This document shows, one piece after another, positions 1-6,098 of a stretch of DNA of 10,567 nt. The stretch lies in NCBI GenBank assembly GCA_030706285.1, contig JAUZOU010000070.1:1-10567 (forward strand). The letters run 5' to 3'. Positions within the stretch are counted from its first letter, which is position 1. Every line of letters starts with the position of its first letter. The DNA is from Bacteroidota bacterium. GTDB lineage: Bacteria; Bacteroidota; Bacteroidia; Bacteroidales; UBA1402. The notes beneath the pieces were generated by a model. That model was not told the origin of the DNA, did no database searches, and saw only the letters and a program-made list of their open reading frames with translations. The translations under genes were made by a program, and so were the position numbers.

Positions 1-1265
1 AGACCATTGTCATCCGTGGCAGCCCACATCGTCTTGACAAAATAAGGCCATCCCATATGAAGATTGAAACGGCAACAACCATAACCGGAATAAGGGCCTG
101 GCAACAGACCGTTATTATGATTTTGTCCAAAACCGGTAAAGCCGAATTTGCTCTGCACCTGATTGGCCTGAGTGTAGTACTGATGCCCCTTGAAATCCTT
201 TGAGACGCTGCCAGGAAGAGCATTGAACGCGATTTTTTCCAGCTGGTCACCAATAGAGGCATCTCCCAAAATCATTTGCGCGGTCTCACAACTTTGCATT
301 TGTTCAACAATGGCACACAATTCCAACCCTGTCAGAGAGGATTTGCCGCAAATCTGTTCGTTTCCGGACTGAAGTCCCTCTGGTTGTCCATGTTCACGTA
401 AAAGAATGTCACGCCCCGCTATGAAGGCATCTTTATCTGCATCAGACCTGGATTTTTGATAGTAGATAGCCGGCATTTTCATTGCTTGTGGAATATTGAC
501 ATTATGTCTTATCTGAAAATCATTCGCCGGATAATAATACGTGTTGTTGGTTAAAATAGAGGTCCAATCAAAAGCCTGATTCTTCAATTTATCGGCTAAA
601 TCGAGTAAGTAAGCATCACCGGTATGATTGTACAGCCAGAAGACGATTTCAATGTTGTCACCGGCTCTGGACTTTCCCCAGTCGCTAAGGGGAGCGGTAT
701 CCAGGTTGTTGTTTTCATAGTTAAAATAGCTGGTCAGAAAAGGGATAACTCTGGCATCATTGGTCGCATCATAGAAATCCCGGATGGCATACAGCATCGG
801 CATGCGGGCCCACCAATCTTTGTTTCCGGACGGGCCGAAGAAGCCATTGGCTTTCTGACTATCCAACGACCAGTTGATCCATTTTTTCGCTTTTTGAATC
901 AGGCTATCGTCGTTAAGCGTATATGCCAGTGCAACCAGGCCTTTCGTATAATAGGGCGCTCTCTCCCAGCTGTTTCCTGTTCCTCCCAACCAATCGCTGT
1001 TGGGGCCCAAATCATTTTCTCCATTATAAAGTGTTTCGGCATAGCCTGTCAGGCCATCTTTCTGAAGCTCTAATTGCTTGAGCAACCATCCATCGGCTTT
1101 AATCGAACCTAGAGGCAGTGGCGTAAACGGCACTTCGATCAAGGGAGACCGGTTTGTCACATAGTTGCTGTTCTCTGATGAAGCATTCAATGGCACGGAC
1201 AATAAACTGACGGTGAAAGCCATTAGCGTAATGGCTTTCCTATACAAGGCTGTTTGCATGATCAT
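1..1265 (-). CDS. Beta-L-arabinofuranosidase-like glycoside hydrolase (GH127/DUF1680), 3' end outside window
   Basis: Translating the minus strand from 1265 gives 421 codons without a stop, so the gene is partial and runs off base 1. It opens with a signal peptide (basic start, hydrophobic residues about 11-27), so the enzyme is exported. The rest matches the DUF1680/GH127 (alpha/alpha)6-barrel hydrolases. ELC at residues 315-317 and the CC pair at 397-398 fit the Glu-x-Cys...Cys-Cys zinc site known from this family, in which the first Cys of the pair acts as nucleophile. Glu303 in SGNE is a likely acid/base. The stretch GYGCCRFNLHMGWP fits the GWP-containing subfamily. By family it should release L-arabinofuranose or related sugars from plant polysaccharides. 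The exact substrate cannot be read, and GH146 is a close alternative. ATG at 1259 is an equally possible start. A -7 element lies at 1314-1321. Confidence 0.85.
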   Translation of the reverse strand, partial: MIMQTALYRKAITLMAFTVSLLSVPLNASSENSNYVTNRSPLIEVPFTPLPLGSIKADGWLLKQLELQKDGLTGYAETLYNGENDLGPNSDWLGGTGNSWERAPYYTKGLVALAYTLNDDSLIQKAKKWINWSLDSQKANGFFGPSGNKDWWARMPMLYAIRDFYDATNDARVIPFLTSYFNYENNNLDTAPLSDWGKSRAGDNIEIVFWLYNHTGDAYLLDLADKLKNQAFDWTSILTNNTYYYPANDFQIRHNVNIPQAMKMPAIYYQKSRSDADKDAFIAGRDILLREHGQPEGLQSGNEQICGKSSLTGLELCAIVEQMQSCETAQMILGDASIGDQLEKIAFNALPGSVSKDFKGHQYYTQANQVQSKFGFTGFGQNHNNGLLPGPYSGYGCCRFNLHMGWPYFVKTMWAATDDNG

Positions 1266-1313
1266 AAATTTAAGATTGGCTGTCAAATCAATTCTATTGC
1301 TCGAATCTTTCTG

Positions 1314-1321
1314 CAAAACTA
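1314..1321 (-). promoter_or_regulatory. -7 promoter element for the GH127 gene
   Basis: The minus strand reads TAGTTTTG followed by CAG, a full match to the Bacteroidota -7 consensus TAnnTTTG. Transcription would start near 1307, leaving a leader of about 40 bases before the ATG at 1265. No clear -33 TTG is seen at the expected distance. Confidence 0.5.
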
Positions 1322-1482
1322 TCAATTGTGAAAAAGACGGTCATAAAAGAATCCGGTCAAAAAATAGCATTTATTAGGTTTCTACAGCCGTTGGCGGTCT
1401 AGCTCATCCGATTTTTCGATAGTCGGTCTAACCTTAGAAAATAAAATCTGCTACTAAATGCGGTATCTATGAATTTATTACC

Positions 1483-1490
1483 TATTTTCG
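1483..1490 (+). promoter_or_regulatory. -7 promoter element for the cold-shock gene
   Basis: TATTTTCG followed by CAG matches TAnnTTTG in seven of eight positions. It places the transcript start near 1497, about 14 bases before the ATG at 1511. That argues against the upstream in-frame ATG at 1469 and against a long cold-shock leader. No -33 TTG is evident. Confidence 0.4.
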
Positions 1491-1510
1491 CAGAATCAAT
1501 TAATCACAAA

Positions 1511-1702
1511 ATGAATAACGGAACAGTAAAATTTTTCAATGAAACCAAAGGCTTTGGTTTCATTAAGGACAATGAATCAGGTAAAGAGTATTTCGTTCAT
1601 ACAAGTGGCCTGAAGGAAAAAATCAAAGAAAACGATCTAGTCACTTTCGACCTTGAAGAAGGCAGAAAAGGATTAAATGCCGTGAATGTGAAACTTGCCT
1701 AA
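1511..1702 (+). CDS. Cold-shock domain protein (CspA family)
   Basis: This 63-residue protein is a single five-stranded OB-fold cold-shock domain that binds single-stranded RNA and DNA in the cytoplasm. The RNP1 motif KGFGFI is at residues 13-18. The RNP2-like motif YFVHTS is at 27-32, against the usual FVHFS. Family members act as RNA chaperones and transcription antiterminators, often but not always cold-induced. The start is set at 1511 because the domain begins there (MNNGTVKFF) and the likely promoter lies between 1511 and the upstream in-frame ATG at 1469. The A-rich leader has no Shine-Dalgarno sequence. The gene stands alone on the plus strand between two minus-strand polysaccharide-degradation genes. 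It ends at a bidirectional terminator. Confidence 0.93.
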   Translation: MNNGTVKFFNETKGFGFIKDNESGKEYFVHTSGLKEKIKENDLVTFDLEEGRKGLNAVNVKLA

Positions 1703-1709
1703 CGCAGTC

Positions 1710-1755
1710 AAAAAAAATCGAAGGCTGGCCAAACATGGTCAGCCTTCACTTTTTT
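1710..1755. terminator. Bidirectional intrinsic terminator between csp and the pectate lyase gene
   Basis: GAAGGCTGGCC (1720-1730) pairs with GGTCAGCCTTC (1737-1747) as an 11-bp stem with one G:U pair and a 6-base loop. Six T's follow at 1750-1755 on the plus strand. Eight A's at 1710-1717 give a U-tract on the minus strand. It can therefore end both the csp transcript and the converging lyase transcript. Confidence 0.85.
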
Positions 1756-1807
1756 AGGGGTTCATGCAGTCAAGGTAGCAGACTGAAGGAAGCGGCAGAA
1801 TGATCGG

Positions 1808-2887
1808 TTACAATCCCCCCACTTCTGATTCGTCTTTTATGATTTTCCCTTTTTTGCCAAGCGATTGAACATATCCAATCAAACGTTTGTCTACCTTATC
1901 CCGGTGAAGCGATGCGCCTGCTTCTTTCATCACTGATTGATAGGCTTCCTCCGGAGTATCCATCTTCATAAGTGACTGATTGTTGGCTTTTTGTTCAAGG
2001 CTGGCTCCTCTCTGCAGAAAGTCATCAGCTGTCACCAAACGGCCATCCAACCGTCCGTTCTTATTCAGATCGACCTTATTCCCAGCCTGAAATACATGGT
2101 CCGTTTGAGTAAACAGACCGATAAAAGATGGGCTTGAGTTCGGACCTGCAACAAAGTAATTATTGACAATATCCTGATAATGATCAGCTTGTGAATGGCC
2201 ACCGACAAATCCATTTCCTCCCCAATTGTAGATCACATTGTTCACAAATTCTATCCCTGCTTTTGCCTTTGGATTCCGGCTTTTGTTGTCAAGCCAGAGG
2301 CAATGGTGAATGGTCAGATTAGTTGGATTTTCCAGCAATGCCCCGAACATTTGCGGATTGATGCCTTCCCCGATCAGACAATACTGTAAAGTAATATCTT
2401 TGCTTTCTTTTATATGAAGATTGTCCCATCGTCCCCATTCGATGGAGACATGATCAACTATGATGTTGCGGGCATTATCGGCAGACAAAGTACAGACGCC
2501 TTTACCCATGTTGACACTGCCCCTGAATCGCAGGTATTGAATGATCACATCTGTTGAACCTGTCAACGCAACACCGTTGCCATAGACCGTAATGCCCTCT
2601 CCAGGAGCCGTTTGCCCTTCAATCGTTATAAATGACGCGACTTTGAGCTTGCTGGCTATTCGAATAACACCGCTGACGTCAAAAACAACCATTCGTTTGG
2701 GTGTACTTACGGCATCCCGAAACGATCCTGGTCCAGAGTCGTTCAGGTTGGTCACATGATACAACGAACCACCCTTTCCACCCATTGCATATTTACCGAA
2801 TCCATCTGCGCCAGGAAAAGCCAGCTCCTGCGCGAAGATGCCATAACTACCCATAAAAAGGCCTAAGATCAAAAAAAACTGTCGCAT
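1808..2887 (-). CDS. Secreted PL1-type pectate lyase (right-handed beta-helix), short C terminus
   Basis: The 359-residue product starts with a signal peptide (hydrophobic residues about 3-19), followed by the FPGADGFGKYAMGGKGG start common in bacterial pectate lyases. The beta-helix carries IIVDHVSIEWG (142-152), the conserved DH block. It also carries NKSRNPKAK (201-209), where Arg204 fits the catalytic Arg of PL1 enzymes. The predicted reaction is calcium-dependent beta-elimination of polygalacturonate in the periplasm or outside the cell. The protein stops at SEVGGL, near where many Bacteroidota relatives read VGGW/FP and go on into a linker or Asp-rich tail, so the tail is missing or was lost. 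The ATG at 2887 is the only start that gives a full signal peptide. With the GH127 gene on the same strand it suggests pectin use. No SusC/SusD pair lies in the window. Confidence 0.88.
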   Translation of the reverse strand: MRQFFLILGLFMGSYGIFAQELAFPGADGFGKYAMGGKGGSLYHVTNLNDSGPGSFRDAVSTPKRMVVFDVSGVIRIASKLKVASFITIEGQTAPGEGITVYGNGVALTGSTDVIIQYLRFRGSVNMGKGVCTLSADNARNIIVDHVSIEWGRWDNLHIKESKDITLQYCLIGEGINPQMFGALLENPTNLTIHHCLWLDNKSRNPKAKAGIEFVNNVIYNWGGNGFVGGHSQADHYQDIVNNYFVAGPNSSPSFIGLFTQTDHVFQAGNKVDLNKNGRLDGRLVTADDFLQRGASLEQKANNQSLMKMDTPEEAYQSVMKEAGASLHRDKVDKRLIGYVQSLGKKGKIIKDESEVGGL

Positions 2888-2972
2888 AGGCTACCATTGA
2901 TTTATTAATACCTATCAGACCATTCATTTTAAAAAAAGTTTAAACGTCCAATCATCATTCACAGGTTTTTTA

Positions 2973-3006
2973 CAAATACATGCCCGAATCGGTCACTTTG
3001 ACCAAA
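2973..3006 (-). promoter_or_regulatory. Possible promoter and operator-like palindrome upstream of the pectate lyase gene
   Basis: On the minus strand TGTATTTG (2980-2973) differs from the -7 consensus at one base. TTTG at 3006-3003 lies 22 bases further upstream, longer than usual. Between them is the 13-base palindrome GGTCA-CTT-TGACC (2991-3003), placed where a regulator could bind. The rest of the intergenic stretch 2888-3149 shows no ORF or RNA gene. Confidence 0.25.
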
Positions 3007-3149
3007 TGTCATATCGCCACAACTGATACCCAAAACAGGCGATTGAGCCGACAATTCCGTAACGGTTTCGTTCACATCGGCAACGACTTTTTTAGATAAT
3101 CGAACTCTTTGATTTTACCCACCTATGGATCAGCCCAAACAATAAATGG

Positions 3150-3425
3150 TTATTTCTTATCTTTCCAATACCACCAATTCAGTTTCTCGGCTTCTTGCTC
3201 AAAAGGCTCTGTTTCTGCATAGTAAACGGCGCATCGGAACACATACAACAGACAACGATCCTGGGTCAAACCGGCTTTTTGATTGGAACAGTTATAGAGT
3301 TGTTCCGGATCCCGCCCAACCAAGTCGGAAACTTCACGGATGCCGATATCATACAAATCTCCGGCAATCGATTTTCCAACACCCGGAATACGTCTTAGCA
3401 ATTTGATGGATTGATCACGGCTCAT
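3150..3425 (-). CDS. Helix-hairpin-helix protein of the Cdd1/'pathogenicity locus' family
   Basis: This small 91-residue cytoplasmic protein has a helix-hairpin-helix motif (RRIPGVGKSIAGDLYDIGI, residues 11-29) of the kind that contacts the DNA backbone. A conserved block follows, with DRCLLYVFRCAVYYA (56-70) and the closing KLNWWYWKD (81-89). These blocks and the length match the family named Cdd1 or 'pathogenicity locus', whose biochemical role is not established. The name does not show virulence. Two cysteines, Cys58 and Cys65, sit in the second helix region. The ATG at 3425 begins right before the first helix. No strong promoter or ribosome binding site is visible. The gene probably stands alone; the beta-barrel fragment upstream ends 72 bases away on the same strand. 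Confidence 0.8.
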   Translation of the reverse strand: MSRDQSIKLLRRIPGVGKSIAGDLYDIGIREVSDLVGRDPEQLYNCSNQKAGLTQDRCLLYVFRCAVYYAETEPFEQEAEKLNWWYWKDKK

Positions 3426-3497
3426 AACAAAGGCAGGTTATTCATTGAACGTTCGTTTCTTTCCTGACAGCAGGCATTGCTGCAGCCATACAAGCGG

Positions 3498-3695
3498 TCA
3501 AAAAGTATAGGCAAGCAAGAATTGGAACCGATGGGCAAAAGAGCCTAAAGCAGAATATGACGATATACCATTACCAAGTTCATACCTGAATTCAAACGAA
3601 TAATGGTGATAGGACATGCCCGTTCCAAAAATAGCGCCTTGTTCATATTTCCGGATGTTATCGAGTAAATTTTCCTCATAAACCCGATTAACCAT
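3498..3695 (-). pseudogene. Remnant: C-terminal end of an outer-membrane beta-barrel protein
   Basis: The 65 codons encode only the tail of a barrel protein. GTGMSYHHYSFEFRYELGNG (24-43) has the alternating pattern of a transmembrane beta strand. The last residues, HRFQFLLAYTF, form a typical final strand ending in Phe, the signal recognised by the BAM machinery. There is no signal peptide, and the first 20 or so residues look like a periplasmic turn or strand. Intact PorT-like or outer-membrane-beta-barrel proteins are usually around 200 residues or more, so this looks like a 5'-deleted gene. No continuation was found in other frames upstream, where the DNA becomes AT-rich. A full-consensus -7 element at 3717-3724 could still transcribe it. 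It might instead be a genuine small ORF, which I consider less likely. Confidence 0.55.
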
Positions 3696-3716
3696 TTAAT
3701 ATTAATAGAATAATCA

Positions 3717-3724
3717 CAAACATA
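3717..3724 (-). promoter_or_regulatory. -7 promoter element in front of the beta-barrel remnant
   Basis: The minus strand reads TATGTTTG, a full match to TAnnTTTG. It would start transcription near 3710, about 15 bases before the ATG at 3695. No -33 TTG is visible, and the surroundings are very AT-rich, so a chance match is possible. Confidence 0.35.
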
Positions 3725-3755
3725 GTAATTATTTAAACATAATCATTTCGAAATA

Positions 3756-3780
3756 ATTTTTATTTTTATTTTTATTTTTA
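3756..3780. repeat. Hexanucleotide tandem repeat (ATTTTT)x4
   Basis: Four exact copies of ATTTTT (3756-3779) plus a closing A lie in non-coding DNA, 31 bases upstream of the minus-strand -7 element at 3717-3724. They are also about 140 bases upstream of the tcdA promoter. The unit length is prone to slippage and the tract would read as A-tracts on the minus strand. No function is shown by the sequence. Confidence 0.9.
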
Positions 3781-3920
3781 AAATCAACATTTTTTTGTAA
3801 AGCCAGCCTTAGTCATCACTGTTTAGGTGTAAACAACGATTCATTCAGTTTGATAAGTCCGTTAGCCGGAGTTTAGGACGATGGGCGATTATACCTAAAA
3901 GACGGCATTCATTCCAATAG

Positions 3921-3951
3921 TTGCAGAGTCGCCTAAAAAATATGATCTTTG
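3921..3951 (+). promoter_or_regulatory. Promoter for tcdA
   Basis: TTG at 3921-3923 and GATCTTTG at 3944-3951 (seven of eight matches to TAnnTTTG, followed by CAG) are 20 bases apart. Transcription would start near 3958, leaving a short leader. AGGAG at 3963-3967, nine bases before the ATG at 3977, is one of the few recognisable ribosome binding sites in the window. Confidence 0.5.
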
Positions 3952-3976
3952 CAGCAAAAATCAGGAGCATCAACGA

Positions 3977-4810
3977 ATGGGATTGGAACAAGGCATTTTT
4001 AACCGAACGGAGTTATTGTTTGGCCCGGAAAAGATGGAACAGTTGGCATCGGCAACTGTCATTATTTTCGGTATCGGAGGCGTCGGCAGCTGGTGTGCAG
4101 AAAGCCTCGTGCGCAGCGGCATCAGGCATCTCACCATTGTGGATTCCGACCGGATCTGCATCACGAACATCAACCGGCAACTGCACGCGACGACATTGAC
4201 CGTTGGAGAGGTCAAGACAGATGCACTCAGAAAACGGTTGCTGGAAATCAATCCACATGCCGAGATTACGGCCATCCAGAAAATCTACACGGCCGATAAC
4301 CGGGATCTCTTCGAGCTGGACAGCTACGACTACATCATCGATGCCATCGACAGCCTGAGCAGCAAAGTCGACCTGATCCGTTCTGCCACAAAAACGAACG
4401 CCGTATTCTTTTCTTCCATGGGCGCCGCACTAAAGATTGACCCGACCAGAATCCGGGTGGCTGAATTCTGGAAAGTCAAAGGCGATCCACTGGCTGCCTG
4501 TATCCGCCGCCTCATCCGTAAAGGCGAAATGCCAGGTAAAAAGTTTCTATGTGTCTATAGTGAAGAAGTACTGAGCAATAAAGGCGTCAACAAATCCTGC
4601 GGAACCGTCCACTGTCTTTGCCCCAAAAACAGAGATGCCAAAGGCGATCAGGAACTGGCCAACCACGAATGGTGCAGTAAAAAGGCAGCCATAAACGGCA
4701 CACTGGCGCACATAACCGCCATATTTGGTTTTACGTTGGCCGGGCTGGTCATGGAAGATATCTACTACAAAGACAAAGCTGGCAGGGAAACAGTAAAAGA
4801 GCAAGTTTAA
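3977..4810 (+). CDS. tcdA: tRNA threonylcarbamoyladenosine dehydratase TcdA
   Basis: TcdA (CsdL/YgdL) uses ATP to cyclise N6-threonylcarbamoyladenosine at position 37 of ANN-decoding tRNAs into cyclic t6A. The 277-residue protein is an E1-like ThiF/MoeB-fold enzyme. It has the nucleotide-binding GIGGVGS at 32-38 and VDSD at 54-57. The NINRQLH block (64-70) contacts ATP and is typical of TcdA. IDAIDS follows at 121-126. The length is close to that of the E. coli enzyme. A Cys-rich segment (CGTVHCLCP, 208-216) precedes the final helix. The C-terminal hydrophobic segment (GTLAHITAIFGFTLAGLVMEDI) fits the family's membrane-associated tail. A good ribosome binding site supports the ATG at 3977. 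The gene appears monocistronic. ThiF and MoeB relatives share the fold, but the full pattern favours TcdA. Confidence 0.93.
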   Translation: MGLEQGIFNRTELLFGPEKMEQLASATVIIFGIGGVGSWCAESLVRSGIRHLTIVDSDRICITNINRQLHATTLTVGEVKTDALRKRLLEINPHAEITAIQKIYTADNRDLFELDSYDYIIDAIDSLSSKVDLIRSATKTNAVFFSSMGAALKIDPTRIRVAEFWKVKGDPLAACIRRLIRKGEMPGKKFLCVYSEEVLSNKGVNKSCGTVHCLCPKNRDAKGDQELANHEWCSKKAAINGTLAHITAIFGFTLAGLVMEDIYYKDKAGRETVKEQV

Positions 4811-4880
4811 TCAAAAGAAAGGGTTTGCGTTGGATTATTCATTATCTGATTAGCTAAAACCGACCCTCTGTCTACTTTGT

Positions 4881-4905
4881 TCCGGCATAAGAAATCCATG
4901 CCGGA
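4881..4905 (+). terminator. Stem-loop after tcdA, possible terminator
   Basis: TCCGGCAT (4881-4888) pairs perfectly with ATGCCGGA (4898-4905) around a 9-base loop, 70 bases after the tcdA stop. No U-tract follows directly (the next T-run is at about 4922), so termination here would be weak. The rest of 4811-5018 shows no ORF or RNA gene. Confidence 0.35.
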
Positions 4906-5018
4906 TGAGCCTTTATTACCTGCTTTTTGAATCGTTTACGGAGGGTTAACCTATGGAAATTTAACTTAATAAATCCTATAAAACACTATAATAATCAACC
5001 AGACAGAGACTTTTCTTT

Positions 5019-5046
5019 TTTGATAGAACAAATTTTTTTATATTTG
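5019..5046 (+). promoter_or_regulatory. Promoter for the M23/LysM peptidase region
   Basis: TTTG at 5019-5022 and TATATTTG at 5039-5046 (full match to TAnnTTTG, followed by TAG) are 16 bases apart. Transcription would begin near 5053. The first ATG downstream is that of the small ORF at 5071, not the peptidase ATG at 5147. Confidence 0.55.
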
Positions 5047-5070
5047 TAGAAAGCAATCATTATTATTAAC

Positions 5071-5250
5071 ATGGAATTTGAATTAGAGGTCGGCATCGAG
5101 CTGATTTCCAAGTTTTTATTTCAACGAAAACCCAAAAAAAATTCAAATGAGGCCAGTCAACCATCAAACCAAAAGAAAACACCGTTCTGTCAGAATCGTA
5201 TCCAATTTAGTATGCCTGAGTTTCTTAGCTACGAGTTACCTGTTATTTAG
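5071..5250 (+). CDS. Possible small leader ORF overlapping the M23 peptidase gene
   Basis: Fifty-nine codons start at the first ATG after the promoter at 5019-5046, with a predicted leader of about 18 bases. They overlap the first 104 bases of the peptidase gene in another frame. The start MEFELEVGIELISKFLFQ could form an amphipathic helix, followed by a basic, Gln/Asn-rich part. I recognise no family. The part inside the peptidase gene may be coding only by chance. Possible roles are a translated leader coupling ribosomes to the peptidase start at 5147, or a chance ORF. A frameshift in the run of eight A's at 5134-5141 would join its first part to the peptidase frame, so a sequence error or slippage is a further option. 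Confidence 0.25.
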   Translation: MEFELEVGIELISKFLFQRKPKKNSNEASQPSNQKKTPFCQNRIQFSMPEFLSYELPVI

Positions 5251-5968
5251 CAGCAGTACTGCCGACAAAGAAGAAACCAACATGGCATCCTCTCCGAAAA
5301 TCACCTATCAGATCATTAATACGCCAACCGTTCAACCTACGGAACAGATCGCACCCATTCAGGGGAAAGTGATCAGCCCGTTTGGTTATAGAGGAAGGCA
5401 CCACCATACAGGAGCCGACATTAAATTGCAGAGAGGCGATACGGTTAAAGCCGTATTCAACGGACGAGTCACACGATCCTGTTATTATTTCGGTTATGGA
5501 AACATGGTTGTACTGAAACACATCAATAATCTGGAGACGTATTATTCCCATTTAAGCAAATGTCTGGTTCACGTAGGTGACAGCATTTCCGTCGGTCAGC
5601 CTGTCGGACTTGGAGGGCGAACCGGCAGAGCGACCACCGATCACCTGCATTTTGAAGTCAGGCACAATAAAGCGCCCGAAAATCCGGAAAGGTACTTCGA
5701 CTTTGCCAACAATTCTGTCCGGATTCCTTTCATAGCCTATTCGCCAGTTCCTTCTACACCGGGACCTCTGAGAGCTGTTACAGCGACAGTAAAACCTGTC
5801 CGGCAAGAATTAGCTGACAAGTTGGAAGCAGACATCATCACCATACGTAAAGGTGATACCTTATATGCGTTAGCCAGGAAATACGGTTCGACGGTCAAAC
5901 AAATACAAGAAATCAACAACCTGGCCAATACCCATCTCAGCATCGGCATGAAGCTAAAACTCAAATAA
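5147..5968 (+). CDS. Membrane-anchored M23 metallopeptidase with C-terminal LysM domain
   Basis: The 273-residue protein begins with a basic stretch (residues 1-16) and a hydrophobic segment (about 19-36), a signal anchor or signal peptide, so the rest lies in the periplasm. The M23 (LytM-type) domain spans about 70-185. It carries the zinc ligands His87 and Asp91 in HHHTGAD, the motif YSHLS with His135, and HLH at 166-168. All catalytic residues are present, so it is a likely active endopeptidase on peptidoglycan cross-links. A LysM peptidoglycan-binding domain fills 228-273 (ITIRKGDTLYALARKYGS). The Pro-rich stretch 199-217 is a linker. An in-frame stop at 5102 rules out starts further upstream, and ATG 5147 is the first available. 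Its order, M23 before LysM, is the reverse of many NlpD/EnvC-like proteins. A strong terminator follows. Confidence 0.9.
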   Translation: MRPVNHQTKRKHRSVRIVSNLVCLSFLATSYLLFSSSTADKEETNMASSPKITYQIINTPTVQPTEQIAPIQGKVISPFGYRGRHHHTGADIKLQRGDTVKAVFNGRVTRSCYYFGYGNMVVLKHINNLETYYSHLSKCLVHVGDSISVGQPVGLGGRTGRATTDHLHFEVRHNKAPENPERYFDFANNSVRIPFIAYSPVPSTPGPLRAVTATVKPVRQELADKLEADIITIRKGDTLYALARKYGSTVKQIQEINNLANTHLSIGMKLKLK

Positions 5969-5984
5969 CTTGAATTTTCATTGC

Positions 5985-6034
5985 AAAAAAAGACGGACGG
6001 CACGATAAAAAAACGTTGCCGTCCGTTTTTTTTT
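5985..6034 (+). terminator. Strong intrinsic terminator after the M23 peptidase gene
   Basis: ACGGACGGCA (5993-6002) and TGCCGTCCGT (6017-6026) form a perfect GC-rich 10-bp stem with a 14-base loop. Nine T's run from 6026 to 6034. Seven A's at 5985-5991 extend the pairing with the T-run. It lies 16 bases after the stop codon and insulates the downstream serine dehydratase gene. Confidence 0.92.
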
Positions 6035-6098
6035 ATTCGTTTTTCCAAAATAATCGTATTTTTAAACTGGTATAATTATCCTTCCAACCATGTAGACT

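Noticed and set aside
624..1073. 149-codon plus-strand ORF
   Set aside because: It lies opposite the GH127 gene, whose protein has a signal peptide and active-site motifs. The plus-strand translation has no recognisable features.
1469..1510. Upstream in-frame ATG giving a 77-residue cold-shock protein
   Set aside because: The likely -7 element lies between this ATG and 1511, and the domain starts exactly at 1511.
3822..3940. Four TTTAGG/CCTAAA hexamers upstream of tcdA
   Set aside because: They are short, unevenly spaced and in AT-rich DNA. No stable hairpin or regular array results.
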